Part shown: positions 34,265 to 47,232 of the stretch, one piece after another
How positions within the stretch are numbered: position 1 is the stretch's first letter
How the letters are laid out: every line of letters begins with the position of its first letter
Origin: Mauremys mutica
Taxonomy: Eukaryota > Chordata > Testudines > Geoemydidae
Direction: 5' to 3'
Length of the DNA stretch: 64,000 nt
NCBI RefSeq assembly: GCF_020497125.1
Contig: NC_059074.1
Span: 195,849,415-195,913,414 of the forward strand
The notes under the pieces: model-generated
Told to the model about the DNA's origin: nothing
The model's database searches: none
Seen by the model: only the letters and a program-made list of their open reading frames with translations
Translations under genes and position numbers: made by a program

Positions 34265-34315
34265 GAGGCTGGAGGAAGTGGCTCTCTCAAAGTGGTTCAT
34301 TTTGGTCTAGTATAA
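34265..34315 (+). CDS. WDPCP: WDPCP terminal exon (C-terminus and stop)
   Basis: This exon follows a strong acceptor (TTGTTTTTCCCCCAG) and encodes EAGGSGSLKVVHFGLV, then TAA at 34313-34315. The human protein, as I remember it, ends in GGSLKMIHFGLV, so the last twelve residues are almost the same. This is the decisive identification of the + strand gene. Phase 0 matches the donor at 29092. The four exons in this window give about 112 residues, only the tail of a protein of roughly 740. The WD repeats and the rest are encoded to the left of the window. The gene ends 17.7 kb from the OTX1 stop codon, tail to tail. Confidence 0.93.
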   Translation, partial: EAGGSGSLKVVHFGLV

Positions 34316-36570
34316 TCAAGAATATGAACACTTTCACTTTAAAAGAAAAATACTCTAAGCCTGATTAGACTCCCACTGAAATTCATCGCAGTCTTTCATT
34401 TGGCTTCAGTTGTCTTTGGATCAGGCCCTTCAAGAGAAAATTCAGTTAAAAGTTTCAGCGCCGGTCTGCTTAAAACACTGAATTATTGATTTATAGGCAC
34501 CTGTCTCTGCAAAAACTGACCCACGTTTATTTATGAAAAGCAATATTGTGAAATTTTCCTCATGCCATTTGATGCCATACAAAATCCAATAATCATGGCT
34601 ACCAGTATTACTGTACAAATGGTAATGCTGAAAGATTGTTTTTTCATTAAACAAATCCATAAGCCTCGCAGAGCAAATTCTCTGTAATTCTCCATGCATT
34701 ATATATTTTAACAATCTTCACTTAGATGCAGATTTGAATTTCCACTTAAGGCTCTGAAAACCATTCTACCGAGATACTAGCAGATAAAATCTTCACTCAG
34801 GATACCTCTGTGAAAGAGCAGCCTTTCACAGTCAGCAGCGTTTTTTAAAGAATGCTCTCAATTTTCGTATCTACATATATCATCTTAGGTGAATAACCAT
34901 TATTTTGCCTTTAAAAAAAAAAGACATGGAGTCTCTTAAACATCATTCCATTGGAGTCCAGATTTTAATCTTGCTCCTCTAGCCACTAACAGAAAATGCT
35001 ACAGAGAAGACAACTTAACCTGTTTCATTACTATACTTGTTCCGGAACTATTAAAAGAGAAAAGGAACTTTATGATGTTTCTGCCTTCCTACCATATCAT
35101 GTATGTGCACACATATTGTACTTTACTATATATACACACATATAGATTAAGCTTGATCTTTTGGACCAGTCAGTTATGTAAAACTGAAAGTCAATGATCT
35201 ACTTGAATTTGCTTTTTGGTTACTGTCTTTAAACGGTACTGTCACTAACTAAGTGGATTAAAAATAAAAAATCAAACTGTTTAGAAATACTGTGTTGAGA
35301 AAATCTGAGTTTATTTAAAATGTATCGATTTATTGTTCATTGGTCCAGCCATTTTTTTTCCCCTAAAAGGCTGCTGAAATCTAACATACTCAGTGGATGG
35401 TGGGTTTGGTAGTAATAAATAAATCCAACATAATTTAGCTGTTTGTTTGTATCAGCATATTCAGAGATGTCTATTAAAACAGACTGAAAAGCTTACGTCT
35501 TGAGTGAACAAAACTGTTAAGTGCATAAAATTCTACATATTCAATGGGGAAAATATTAATAAAGTGAGAACTGTGAAACAAACAGCAGTTTACTACAGCA
35601 TTTCACCACACACAGCTGTATATATAATGGATGGTTACGCTATGCATCCGTACAGTAATTTGAGGAGAGCATGTGTTGCATATGATACAGATTTCTATTT
35701 AATTTCTGAGATAGATGCAGTGCAACAACAGATCAAGGAAATCTCTCACTTGCTCTACATAAAATGCTGAAATGTGTTACCTAGGCATAGAGCTATTTTG
35801 CTGAATTGAAGCCATATTTCTGTCAGTACAAGTGATGGTCTATATGTGGGATTAATCTGACACCAGACAGTGATCCTTAATCCTTCAGTATATCATAATC
35901 TATTTACTTTGCATGCTAAGAGGATTTTGGTTTAAAAATATACAGGAAGTGATGCTAGAAATGTACATAAGATCAAGAATGTTGTTTCCTAAAATCTCAG
36001 TTTTTAATAAAATCCCTTTTTGGCTTTCTTGGAGTTCTTTCCTAGAAAAGTGTTGAATAGGGATTTAGCTGAAAATGGGCATATGTTTTCCTTTATGCTT
36101 CAACCTTGTCACCATGTTCATCCTTCTTCCCTGCAGTTTTTTGTGCTGGATGTAAAACATGAAAGAAAAGATCTCCACTGTAGCAGGATCATTTTCTGGG
36201 TGTTATGCTGGGAGATTTTAGTGACAAAATCAAAACAGGTTTTGAGCTAATGTGGAATTTTTGTATATATTACTTTCTATTTACGTTCATGATTTAGCAA
36301 TGACTATTATCCAGAGGTCAGCGCAAAGAAAGCCACAAATGGATTGTGTGCAGTGGTTCTTTACTCATAAGATTGAGGAATACATTGTATGATCTGTAAT
36401 CACCTATTTTCTTTGCACCACCCCAGAGAGGTGTCTACAAAATGATTGTTATAATTCACATTATTACATACTTGTAATTTGAACTTATAACCGTATCATT
36501 TACACTTCTACTCTTCTGTACGTGCTCGTCTCAATTATTATACTTAGCATTTATATAGGGTTTTACATCT
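34316..36570. other. WDPCP 3' UTR followed by AT-rich, repeat-poor DNA
   Basis: The 3' UTR must start at 34316. AATAAA hexamers occur at 35263-35268 and 35414-35419, but I cannot say which, if either, is used. Bases 34700-35800 are AT-rich and unique-looking. The 88-codon frame at 35504-35770 has no known similarity and is probably chance. Confidence 0.4.
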
Positions 36571-36835
36571 ACAAAGCCAATAATCGTCTAATGATTAGAG
36601 CACCGAACTGGGAATCGGGAGCTCTGGATTCTGTTCCTAGTTCTGACCGTAATTCCGTGTGAGACTCCGGAAAAGCTGCTTTACCTCTGCATTTCCCTAG
36701 CTGCAAAATGGAGCTAATAATACTCCCCAGCTTTGTAAGATGCTTTGAAATACTGGGGTGCAAAGGGCTATGTAAGTACTAAGTGTCGTTAGTACTGTAG
36801 TTTTATTTACTCTTTGTTACACCCCAGTACAGTAA
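36570..36835 (+). repeat. MIR-like SINE
   Basis: TGATTAGAGCACCGAACTGG, GGAATCGGGAGCTCTGGATT, CTGTTCCTAGTTCTGACC, GCTGCAAAATGGAGCTAATA and GCTTTGAAATACTGGGGTGC follow the MIR/CORE-SINE consensus end to end. This is the best-preserved copy in the window. Confidence 0.7.
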
Positions 36836-39800
36836 TTACAAATAGAAAAACTGAGACAGAGAGGGGTTAAAACCAAATTTTTCAGACTTGAGTAACTGAA
36901 GGTTAAAGAATGCCAAATATATTGAAAATAGCAATGTAATAAATTAGGTCACACCCACCTTGAGGGGCCCAATTTTTCAGACGTACCAGGGCAAAAAACA
37001 AAACAAAACACTGACAGCTGAACTCAAATATTTTCTGGACCAGCCAACTATAAGGACTAGGCTTTGCCCAGTGACCGGAAAGGGATTTATCTGTGTCTCA
37101 GCCCGACCAGCTCTCAGCACCATTCACCGGAACCCACAACCACAGCCACCAGCACTTAAGCTGAGGGTCTGCGTGCCCTGGGATGAGAGGAAGAGCAGGC
37201 CGCGAGTCTGCCGCACGAGAGAGCAGACATGTCCACAGTGACCTGGTCTCTCATCCAGCCACTTGGGCATCTTTCCCCAGCATCACACTGCGTTTAAACA
37301 AATCCCACACAAGATGTCCTTGTTCCCTGACATTTCAGGCATGTTTAAAACATGTCATGTCACAGCTGTGAGTGACTCAACTGTCTCAATCAGATTTTTT
37401 TCTTTAAATCCCTATATCATGCGTTGCCCTTTTCTTACAGTGATGCGCTTTACTGGCCAGACTTGAGTGCAGGTGATTAACATCACCCACATAAAGCCCA
37501 ATTGCTTGGGCTTCACACAAGTGAAATGTGAGAAGATTGAGGTGACAGTATCTGCCCACCCACCCTCAATCTGGGGCCAGTGCCCATGTAGACTAGAGAA
37601 ACAGCCACCGCATCTGTGCCACTTGAATGACGTGCTAGACCCAAGGAATCTGGGTAATCATGGGAGACAGTGTCTTGTGTGATTACTGGGTACGTATGTA
37701 CAGTATGCAGGGAGACAGTAGCAAGTTTTGTTCGTTAAAGGGTTTAATCACTGTGTGTTATTTTCTGGATTATTTTCTTTTGAATAGGAAAGATGCTACA
37801 GAGGACCCTGTAGTGGTTTTTCAGGCAATTGGCCATATTGCCCTGAGTTGTGCTCTTAGAACTTTTGAAGTAACCCCATAGTTCAAGGGGAAAAGCCATG
37901 GGGGGGTGGGTTGTTGGTTTTTAAAGCTTTTCGGCCAAAAGCCATATTTGATCTGATCAGAAACATTGCTTCTCTGAACCCCCTTTGCTATTCACACCCG
38001 CTACATGGACCTTATTCTTATGCCTTGTTCATTAGCTCAACTAATATGATTTTTAAAAGCCTACCATGTGGCGTATAGGTGCTAGAGACATCATTGAAAC
38101 CAAAACTAAGACTGAGATGCTAAACCCTTGAGCCCCACTCCTTCCAAACACAAATATTGTTTAGTTATTAAACAACATGAGTCACCAGTGATGACACATT
38201 CCTGGTCTCCTCTAGGGAAAAGGTCATAACCTGGCTGGCATCTACTCTGGACCTAAATTCTGAAGCAAGGTCCCTGGATTCTGCAGCTTGCTAGAATGGC
38301 AGACTAGAAGTGCTGTGGCAGCTTCATTTAAATCAACAAAGAGAGGATTTGAATTAATTAAATATGAAAAAAATGACTAATACAATCATTGACGTAGTCC
38401 CCGTGTTGTTTATTTTTATATTTATAAATGATTCAAGTCCCCAGCTATGGAGGACTGAGAGGCAGTTTTGATTGCTGGCTGTTTCTGCGCAAATGATCAG
38501 CCGCACTGATCATTAAATTGTCATTATTAAATTCCAAATTTAACACCCCAGTGAGGCAATTGAAGCAGTTCACAACTTTCAGCCCTTCTGTTTCAGGCTG
38601 TCTCCAAACTCAGGAGGACAACATTGCTTCAGTTCACACTTGGTTCATATTTGCTACACAACCAAGAGGACTAGAACCAATTTTTCCCTGTGAAAGTGGA
38701 GGTTCTGGAGTACAGCTCTGTGGCAATGGATGGAGACCGTGGCCACAGAATACATGGACCCGGCTTTCTACTGTGTCTTTACGTTTCGGTATTTATTCAT
38801 GTATATTGAGAATTAGCTAGGCACTCCTAGGGGCAGAAGGATAATTACACAACAGGCCAAAATAGGCTTTAAAAGATCTAAACACCTCTCAAAACCTCTC
38901 CCTCCCAGCCCATTTGATTCAGCCCTGCCCAGACAAGCCTTGCAGCAGTCGCCGAAGGTCTTTCAATTCCCTCTTGCTTGTATCTCTGCCTGCACGTTGA
39001 CCTTGGGTAAGACGCTCAGGCACAGATTTGTAAAGGTGTTGCCTTGCTCAGCACTGCAAGGCCAGAGTGATTTAAACAGCCAAGCCACTTTCAAAGGAGA
39101 CGTGGGCTCCTAGCTCACTTTTGAAAATGGGCCTTAGCCATCTATATTGCGTATGCCCAGATACGTGGAACGAGTGGGAATTAGGCACCTAAATACTCCC
39201 ATAAAGCTGGGCCCTAGGCCTTGCAGCCCTGGGTGAAGCAACACCTAAATCCCTTTCAAAATCTGTCCCTCAGTGCTGAGCCCGCGTCCCAGGGATTGGA
39301 GGTCTATGGCAATGCTACCAATGATGTCAGTCGTTGTAGGATTTGGGCCTTTTTCTCACCCTGCTTCTAGTGCCTCATCTGCAGAGCAGCAAGTCAGGTG
39401 TGATTTGTCTGTTCCACCCCAAACCCCTACAGAGACCGCTCCGGTTGCAAACTGAAGCGCTCCAAAGTCAGGAGGTGACAACCTGCCCCTCAACCTCGTG
39501 TGGACGCCTGGGGAGACACGATTTAAGGACATGGGCAGGTGCCATTTTTCCCCACAGTGCAGAGGATGGACAGTGCTCAGGTCCCCATTCAGCAAGGTAC
39601 TAAAGGACACGCCTAGCTTCAAGCACATCAATAGTCCCGTTGAAGCCCATGAGACGCCTCCCATGAGTGGAAGGAGTCTCCTGCCATGTTAATGTTGGGC
39701 ACGTGCTTCAGTGCCTTCCTGAACTATGTGAATGAAGCCGCTGGACAAGATTCCATTTGATCTTCGCTCCGCTGTGTGTTTCCTGTGCCTTATTTATTCC

Positions 39801-42420
39801 AAGCCAGCCAAGTCCTGCGCTGAAGAAAAATGTGGATCGCTTTCCTTGCTGTATCAGCTGTTCACTAGAACAGTCTCCCTGTGCCTCACAAGCATTAATG
39901 GGTGTCCCCATGCCAGCCCCAGGAGTGAGGCTGGCTGTGGGAAGAATTATTTTTCCCCCCCACTTACCACATGCAGCACTCAGGCGCGCAGAGTCAGTGA
40001 CTTGCCGCAAGTCACAAGCCTGCTTGCTAAAGCTTCCAGAAAACAAAACCAAAGTTCGGCTGAAAATGTAAAAACGTTGAGGAAGAGACCAAGCAACTGA
40101 AAATGATCCTTTACCGTGGAGATTTGGGGCATCTTTGGGTCTAGGTCTTGCTCTGCAGATTGCGTCCACTGGTGGGACAGGCTGGGAGATCCTTGAACGG
40201 CAAGTAGGTGCCTAGAGCTTGGGGGGTCTCCGTGTAGACGGGTATTGTCAAGTTTCCGAGTGTTTAGCGCTACAAGGCTGCAGGTAGGGGCGGGGGATCT
40301 CAAAGCTGGGGTAGGAAGCTGAGGGAACCTGAAATAATCAAGGACATTTTGGAGGCAGGGGAGCAAGTGCCTTCGTCACGAGGCATCCCTGGCGGGCGGG
40401 CGCCCGGCGAGGCAAGAGCAGGTTGCCTACAGCGTAATTCACCGGAGCTGAAGTGACTCCGTTCCGCCCCGGGGCGCCCCGAGGGTTGCACTGGCAGATG
40501 TGAGGCACTCGCCGCGTTCCGGAAGCAGGGGCCGTTGGAGACGAATTAACCCGCAGGGACAGAGGTGCCGGGTTTTATCACGCCTGGCAGGGGCCCGGGG
40601 GATGCACCTGAACGTCAGGTTGGCTAGTCGGGGTGGCAACAGGCAGTTTCGAAAGGACAAGCATGGAGGGGACCGAGCGGGGGGGGGGCAGCCTCAAATG
40701 CGTAGCCCCAGCGGCTTCGCTGAAGGGTCGTGAACCAGAGCTGCGCAACCCCCCCCCCCCAGCACAGATACTAGCCGGAGGAGAGTCCGCCTTGCAGCGG
40801 CGAGCCAGGAGCGAGCCCATCGAGATAACGGGGTCGCGATCGCCCCCCTCCACTAGAAGAATACAGGGGGGCGAGGTTATTATTTCGGCTGTCACACTTT
40901 AGTGTCGGAGCCATACGCTCATTAGCAATCAGCCAGGCTAAACTGGGTCTTTGTAGCGAGTCCCGTAGTCTGCTGGCATAGGCGGGAGCCGTTTCGAAGC
41001 AGAAAAGCCAGGAAACAGGTGCTTAAAAATGCAAACGTAGATGACGATTCGCTTACAAGTGTCTCTCGTATGCTCTGTGAAGGGGCTGAATTCCGCCCCC
41101 CCCCCCCGACACGCACACAGTGTACACACGCCCTGCCTTAGCACACCCGCAGACCCAGCTCCGGGGGAGAGTGGGTGGGCTGCATCTCTGCAGAAGTTTC
41201 CACTCTGGGCAAAGATGCAGGCTCAGAAGCGCTCGCTTTCCCTTTGCAGAGTCAGGAGAGCCTAGAACCTTTGCTGCACCGCTCAGGAGAAAAAAAAATA
41301 TGATCGTGCATTGAAAAGTCCTTGCCGTATTTCTTAACCTCTTTTAAAGTGAAAAGTCGGAGGAGGAGGGGGGCGCCTGTTAGTTATCACACTATCCTCA
41401 TTACTATTAAGCCCAGATGTTTCCCCCAACATGCAGGAAGGCTGATCAGTTCTGAGAAGAACTGGTGAGCACCGGGTGTTGATCCCTGGACATTCGGAAT
41501 GACAAATGGATTCTGAGGGGTGTGTTTGTTTGTGTGTTTGTTTGCTTTGCCTGGCAAAAAGTGTCTGCTCTCTGACCTCAGGGGCCAGCCTGAAAGTTTT
41601 CCAATAGCCTCAGATGCGCACAGAAAATTCCAGCCCGGAATAGCACGAAACGGGAAATCCGAGACGGGTGGATGCTTTGACAGAATGAGAGAAAGGAAGA
41701 TTTGCTTAGAATTCTACCTTAACTTGACAGAAATTCGGGGTGGGGGCCCTCCGGGTTTGGATCCTACATACTAGAGAACAGGGAAACAGAAGCTCCCTTT
41801 GAAGCATTTTCGTTCCATTTCGCTATGTCTAAACAGACCTAAGTCCCTCTCGGAGTTCATGTGAGGTTTCCCCATACAGCGTCTTGAACCCCAGCATGCG
41901 GGGGGGGGGAGATTGCTCACCCCCCAGCTGGCTCAAACTTCTCTATAGAAAGGGCCAACACTCTAGTCTGCAGGGGACAAACCACAGATCTAACCGTTCT
42001 GATTCAGTATCTGTCCGTGCGTTCACACACACACGCCCCTAAAAAAAACCTACCTGAGGCTTTTCTTCAGTGCTTACGAACAGCAAAATGCAAGTCTCAG
42101 CTCCCTCTTGGCCACACCTGGGGAAAGGAGAGCGTCGCGCTACCGGACCCCACTCTGTACCTGCCTTTTCCTCCTCAGGGTGAGTCCGAAAAAGTGCCCG
42201 CACCTTGCGCAGGGTCATAGCACCTGACCGCCGGGTGAGTCAGGAGACGAGGCCTGTGTCCTGTGTGTAAACGAGGAACTTGTGTCCCCGCTTTAGCTTT
42301 CGGTGCAGGCTCATTTCCCCCGCACCCCCAGCCTTGCTATGGGAGATATGTAAATGAGGCTGAAGATTCTGTATGCGCCCCCCCCCCCCCAGCGGACCTG
42401 GCTGAATTCACCGACGCACC
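36836..42420. other. Convergent intergenic DNA between WDPCP and OTX1
   Basis: No exon is supported. Composition changes from AT-rich to GC-richer after about 39.3 kb, with CpG words rising near 40370-40900. Open frames of 100-150 codons here (for example 40169-39708) overlap each other on both strands and resemble no protein I know. Weak old-repeat wording occurs at 38985-39260. Confidence 0.45.
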
Positions 42421-42482
42421 GAGGGCGAAATCATGGCCCCACTGAAGTCAATGGGAGAGTTCAGTGGGGCCAGAATTTCATC
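42421..42482. repeat. Short palindromic interspersed repeat
   Basis: GGCGAAATCATGGCCCCACT and GTGGGGCCAGAATTTCATCC are imperfect reverse complements around GAAGTCAATGGGAGAGTTC. It is a relative of 4701-4775. Confidence 0.55.
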
Positions 42483-44640
42483 CTCTAATGCTTGGTTGCT
42501 CATCTCGGGCCAGTGCTGCAATGGAAACAGAATCTGAACAGCAGCTGGTGACTCTGCATAGTCAGTAGCTGCCTGACCAAACACCTTGGGTAGCGGAGAA
42601 CTTGCCCGGTGACAACACCCGAAGCCAAACCACTTGGCAGGCGGTTTGCAAAAATAACAAATATTTAAAAAAATTAACGTTTTATCCTCCAGCAAAGGAA
42701 TCGACCCAGCCAATATCAAAGCCAGCACCAGGTTAGGGACGTTTTGCCACCAACCAAACCGCTGTCATTAGCGGTTGTGATGATGGGGGGAAACCAAATC
42801 TCAGCGGGACTTGGGTTTAAATCATTCCTGATTGAACCCCAGCGAGAACGTGTATTACCGGGACCGGAGAGCTGGGGCTGCACACGCCAGTCTGGGACTG
42901 GGTGTGTCCATTAAGGGGGTCTTGGTGCCACACACCCCCAGCCTCCTTCAGCGACATGGACATGGGGTGACTACAAACACCAAGTCCCCTCACTGCCCTG
43001 CAGCCCTGGTATGGGCAAGCCGGCACCACCACAGCGTTTTCATCCTTCTGAGCCCATTCGCTTTCGGTTTACACCCGTGTACTTCCACTGATGTCACTAC
43101 CACTTCTCCGGGTTTACCCCAGCGTGCCCGCAACCCGAATCTAGCCCCCTTCTGCTCAGTGGCTCTGCGGTACCTGTTAGGGGCTAGAACCGGATTGGGG
43201 CTTCTTACTCGGTGTGAACAAATACTGAGTTCTGACCTTGTGCGGCCGGTTACGCGGATGCAAATCCAGAGTAACTCCAGCCAAGGTACCTGTACCGAAA
43301 ACTCCAGCCCAAGTGCCTGTCAAAGCGGAGTCGGGCCCGGTGATTTAAACCATCGGACATTTGACCTGAGAAAAGGCTGGATCAGGCCCATACTGCTCAT
43401 TCAGGACGGAACATTCTTAACTATACATTAAGGGCAACGAAACAGCTGCTTTGCATTAAATGCGCGAAAAGAACCTTCGGCTTTATATACAGTGGGGCTG
43501 GAAAAGCGATGGCTGAGTCCTAGTGACATTCTTCCCAGCCACAAACGGGCGCCCGCTCCGCTGAGCGCCCAGAAGAATGCGCTGATCATCTAGCCTCAGG
43601 ATTTGCTAAATCACCTGCACCGTGTCGCTGAAATTAACAGAACCGGGGGGAGGCCGGTGGATTTGGTCCGTCCCCCCACCCACTCCCAACCCCGGCGAAC
43701 AACTCTAAACCCAGAGGCTGTTTTGTGGTGGGGTCGCTTGACCGGCACCAAGGTTCACACCACGCGGGCAGAACTGAGCCAGAAAGTTCAGGAGCCCGCA
43801 ACGTGCCAGGCTCCCAAAGCGTGGTGCGCAGTGTCACGGTTGTTTCAATATAACTAGAGGAGCTACTTAAAGCACCCGCATTAATGACGCCAACCAATTT
43901 AGTAATCTATATATATAATGTCTAATAATTCACCGCGAGGCTCGGGGCTCGTGCACCCTGCTTCAGCCTGCAGCACATTTTAATAGTCAAGTCAGAAACT
44001 CTGACAAACAGGGTTTATCATGAAAACGCTGACAGTCCCTTAAATGACAGCAGTGCTTCTGGGCACTATTACAATACCCATTTCATGGAGAGTTTCAAAA
44101 GTAGCGTGTGGGGGGGAACTAGTTTCCCCTGCATCTGACTGTGGAGACAGACGCTCCTGGCAGTAGAGCGACAGCTCGTGCCCTGGTTTCTGGGTACTAA
44201 GAACATCTCCATCTCCTGCCACAACCCTGGGGTGGGATGGTGCTGCTGAGCCCCTGGTGCTGCTGTTGCAGGGGTCAGCAGGGTTTGGAAAGCCCCTCTA
44301 GAAAGGGCACGAAAGGAGGAGAACTCCAGCCGAAATTCTGGCTTGTCCTGGTTGAAAGACGCGTGTGTCGTTGCCCTGGTCTCAGTGATTGTAGCGGCTG
44401 GGTTGCATGTAACTCCGCTTCTTGCCCAAGGCGGCGGCTAGCGAACTTTCCGGCCAGTGGGCAGACGGCAGCCAGGGCGTGGCTTGTACTGGTTGGGCTG
44501 TCCAAGGCACTTTGCGCGCGGCGCAGCACCGCGGTCCCCGGCCAGCAGCGGGTGACACGTTTGGGTTGGAAAGGCAGAGAGCCGCGCAAACTCGTCTCCA
44601 GTACGTGCTGCAGGCTGGAGACGCGGGGCTAGTTTATCCC
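42483..44640. other. Intergenic DNA, nothing recognised
   Basis: No coding exon, RNA gene or named repeat is visible. Bases 43860-44040 contain AATTTAGTAATCTATATATA and a TAATAATTCACCGCG stretch and are AT-rich between GC-richer flanks. Confidence 0.4.
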
Positions 44641-45930
44641 TGCAGCTAACCCAGCTCGTCCTCACACAGCTGGCCCTTGTGGCCGCTGGCGGGGGGGTTA
44701 TACAGATCTGCACTCTGGAGCGGGTCTGGCTTTCACCGGTGGCTCAGCGATCCGGGGCCAGAACCTGCTCCCCGAGGGCTGGGTTCGCTCTCGGCCCGGC
44801 CCGGCCCGGCCCAGCTCAGGGCAGCCTGCGAGCGCGGGTTAAGGGCCTATCGGTTACGGACCCCGGTGCCCAAAGAAAGCGGGTGTCTTTGGGGCCCCGG
44901 AAGAGAATGGGGGGACTGCGGCTTGTCGGGGAGTCTTAGCCCCTGGCTGTTGTGTCTCCCCGTTGTTGGGGGGGTTTCCAGTCCTGGGCTTCTGCTAGAG
45001 CCGGCTCAAGCCGGGCTAGAGCTCCAGCCGCGTGTAAACAGGCCGCCCGCCCTTGCACCAAAGTGCAGGTCCCCAATCGGCCCTTCCCTCTGCACTGCCG
45101 GGGCAGATCGGGCCCGGGGAGGCCTCTCCCCTGTGCCGGGTCTGCGCTGTCCCGATTCAAGGGGCCATTGGGCCGGAGGAGGGAGGGGTGGAGCCCAGCC
45201 GCACCGGCGCTGTAGCAGAGGGAAGCAGCTGTCCATGGCCCTCCTGCCATGCCTGGGTCTGCTCCCCGGCCTCTCGCTCAGAGCCCCCCAGAGGCTGCCG
45301 CGGGGTCCAGCCCCCAGCCAGGGGACCGGCCGATCCGATCGGCTTCTCTCACCTGGATCCCGGTCCTGCCCGGGACAGGAAACCCAGGAGGGAGAGCGGC
45401 CTAGGGACTCAGTGTCTCCCGAGGGCCGGGGGCTGGCTATGCGCCCTACCCGTCTCTGGGGGCCCCTTGTTCCCTGGCCCGGGCTGCGGTGCTCGGCTCT
45501 GGCTGTGAATCCCGCCCGGGGACACGCGAGCACACGGGACAGTCACACACCAGGCACGTTGCTGCCGCCCCCCCCCACTAGGCTTGGCTGCCACTTTCCG
45601 CCCCCCCGGGCCCAGTTCAATGCCCGGTGCCGGCAGGTAACAGAGGCCGGGAGCCCCCGCTGTGTTCCGGGAGCCAGGCCAGGCTGCGTATTGATCGGCG
45701 GGGAGAGGAGGCTGCGGCTCCTGATCACACGGGAACCGAGCCGAGCAAAGCCCGGCCCAGGGTCCCAGCCCCAAGCCTGCTCTGCCGAGGCCGGAGAAAC
45801 CGCCTTGCGCTGTCGGGGATCCAGCCCCCTGCCGCTGGCGTGACTCTGCCCAGGCGGGGAGCGGAGCGCAAACAACCCAGAGAGTTCGGGTCTCCGAAGA
45901 AATCGGTGGGATTGAAATGCTGGTTCTTTC
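44640..45930. other. CpG-rich block (candidate CpG island)
   Basis: GC content is high and CG dinucleotides are frequent, against the CpG depletion of the AT-rich left half. Long open frames on both strands (for example 44677-45843 on +) are what GC-rich DNA gives by chance. Developmental homeobox genes are often surrounded by several CpG islands under Polycomb control, so this may belong to the OTX1 domain or mark an unannotated transcript start. That is inference. Confidence 0.5.
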
Positions 45931-45999
45931 CGAGACCCCCCCCCGCACTGACCCTAGCTCGGAGCCTGCGAGAGTGTGTGTGAGTGTGTGTGTGTGTGT

Positions 46000-46800
46000 G
46001 TGTATCGCGCCCCCCTCAAACTTTTACACACCGGCTCCAAGCGAGTTTTCATCCGTTACATTCGAGCCCTTATGAGTCAACAATTTGAGACAATTCCCCC
46101 CTCATTGTGGTCAGCTGAAGGGGCAGATCTTTTCCCCACCGTTTGGGGTTTTATTTGACTTGCATCTTCCCCGGGTGTGTCAGGGAGTTCTTGCTACTGA
46201 TTTCCTTATATTGTCCTATGTCCCCTTGTCTTTGTCGTTCTGTTTATTTCAGACTTTTGGCATCATTATTTAATAATACGAATTATGATGTTTTTATTAT
46301 TGATTAATTCTCGCGGACTTTCTTTCTTCGTTCAAATCCCTAAACGTGAGCGAATTTGTTAGATTATGCGCATTCAATACCCGCTCTTTTACGGGGGTTC
46401 AGTCATTTAAAAATCGTTCGCGCCTGAATGTAATTTATTTCATTTTCATTGACAATTAATTTCTTTAAAAAAAAACCCCAATCCGTAGAGTGGAACCCAG
46501 AAGCTTAGGAAATGAAGTATTTTCTCTGCACCACATAACAGTAAAACGCTAGACGGCTCGGTCCTGTAAGATTGGCCTTAATTAACAAAAAAAGTGGCTC
46601 GCTCCAAAATAGAAGACGATTGATATTTTTAGTGGCTAAATGTTTGTCCTTGTTGCGTTGCGCATTCGCCGCATTCTTGAGCATGTTGAGTTTGAACCTT
46701 GCTCGCGCTCCCTGACTGTGAGTGTAGAAGCTAATTAACGTGTCCACGCTAAACAGGACTTCGGGATTTGTAACGCGGCCGGGGAATGTATTTGTCTACA
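46000..46800. promoter_or_regulatory. Candidate conserved non-coding element between CpG blocks
   Basis: An AT-rich, repeat-free stretch sits between GC-rich blocks. It contains TTAATTAA at 46578-46585, TAATTA at 46732-46737 and other homeodomain-type words. Sharply bounded AT-rich islands like this near developmental genes are often enhancers. I base this on composition and motifs only. Confidence 0.35.
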
Positions 46801-47171
46801 TTTGCCATTTCATTGGTAAGTGGGCTCTTCTTAGGAGACAGACGGGAGCCGGCTTGATTGGCCCTTGTTCAGTTACTGGACTGCGCAAAGCCGCGCCGTT
46901 TTTGTTTGGTTGCGATGTTTTGTAGCTACCTTTAGCTGGGCTCAGCGGCGGGCAGCGCACAACGGCCTTGGGGCACTGTTTTCACACGATGCAAAAACAC
47001 AAGAAGAGAAGTGTCGTGGCCCTTGGCTCCGCGCAGTAACCGGCCCCCCCAGCTTTGGACCGCGCTGGTCCCATTTTGTTGTCCCTGGGAGTCTGTGTGC
47101 AAAGAACTGCAGGCCCAGAGCCGCGCTGCCTAACTAACCAGACTGCTGGAGGAGCCTGCAGTGCGGGGTAC

Positions 47172-47232
47172 CACTGTCCGCGGGGCGGAGTATGACTGTC
47201 CGCGGGGCGGAGTATCACTGACTGTCCGCGCT
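47172..47232. repeat. Short tandem repeat, 22-bp unit, about 2.5 copies
   Basis: ACTGTCCGCGGGGCGGAGTA occurs at 47173 and 47195, followed by a partial ACTGTCCGCG at about 47221. Confidence 0.85.

Noticed and set aside
44677..45843. 388-codon open frame on the + strand
   Set aside because: Lies in a CpG block with overlapping long frames on the other strand, low-complexity composition and no splice or domain support.
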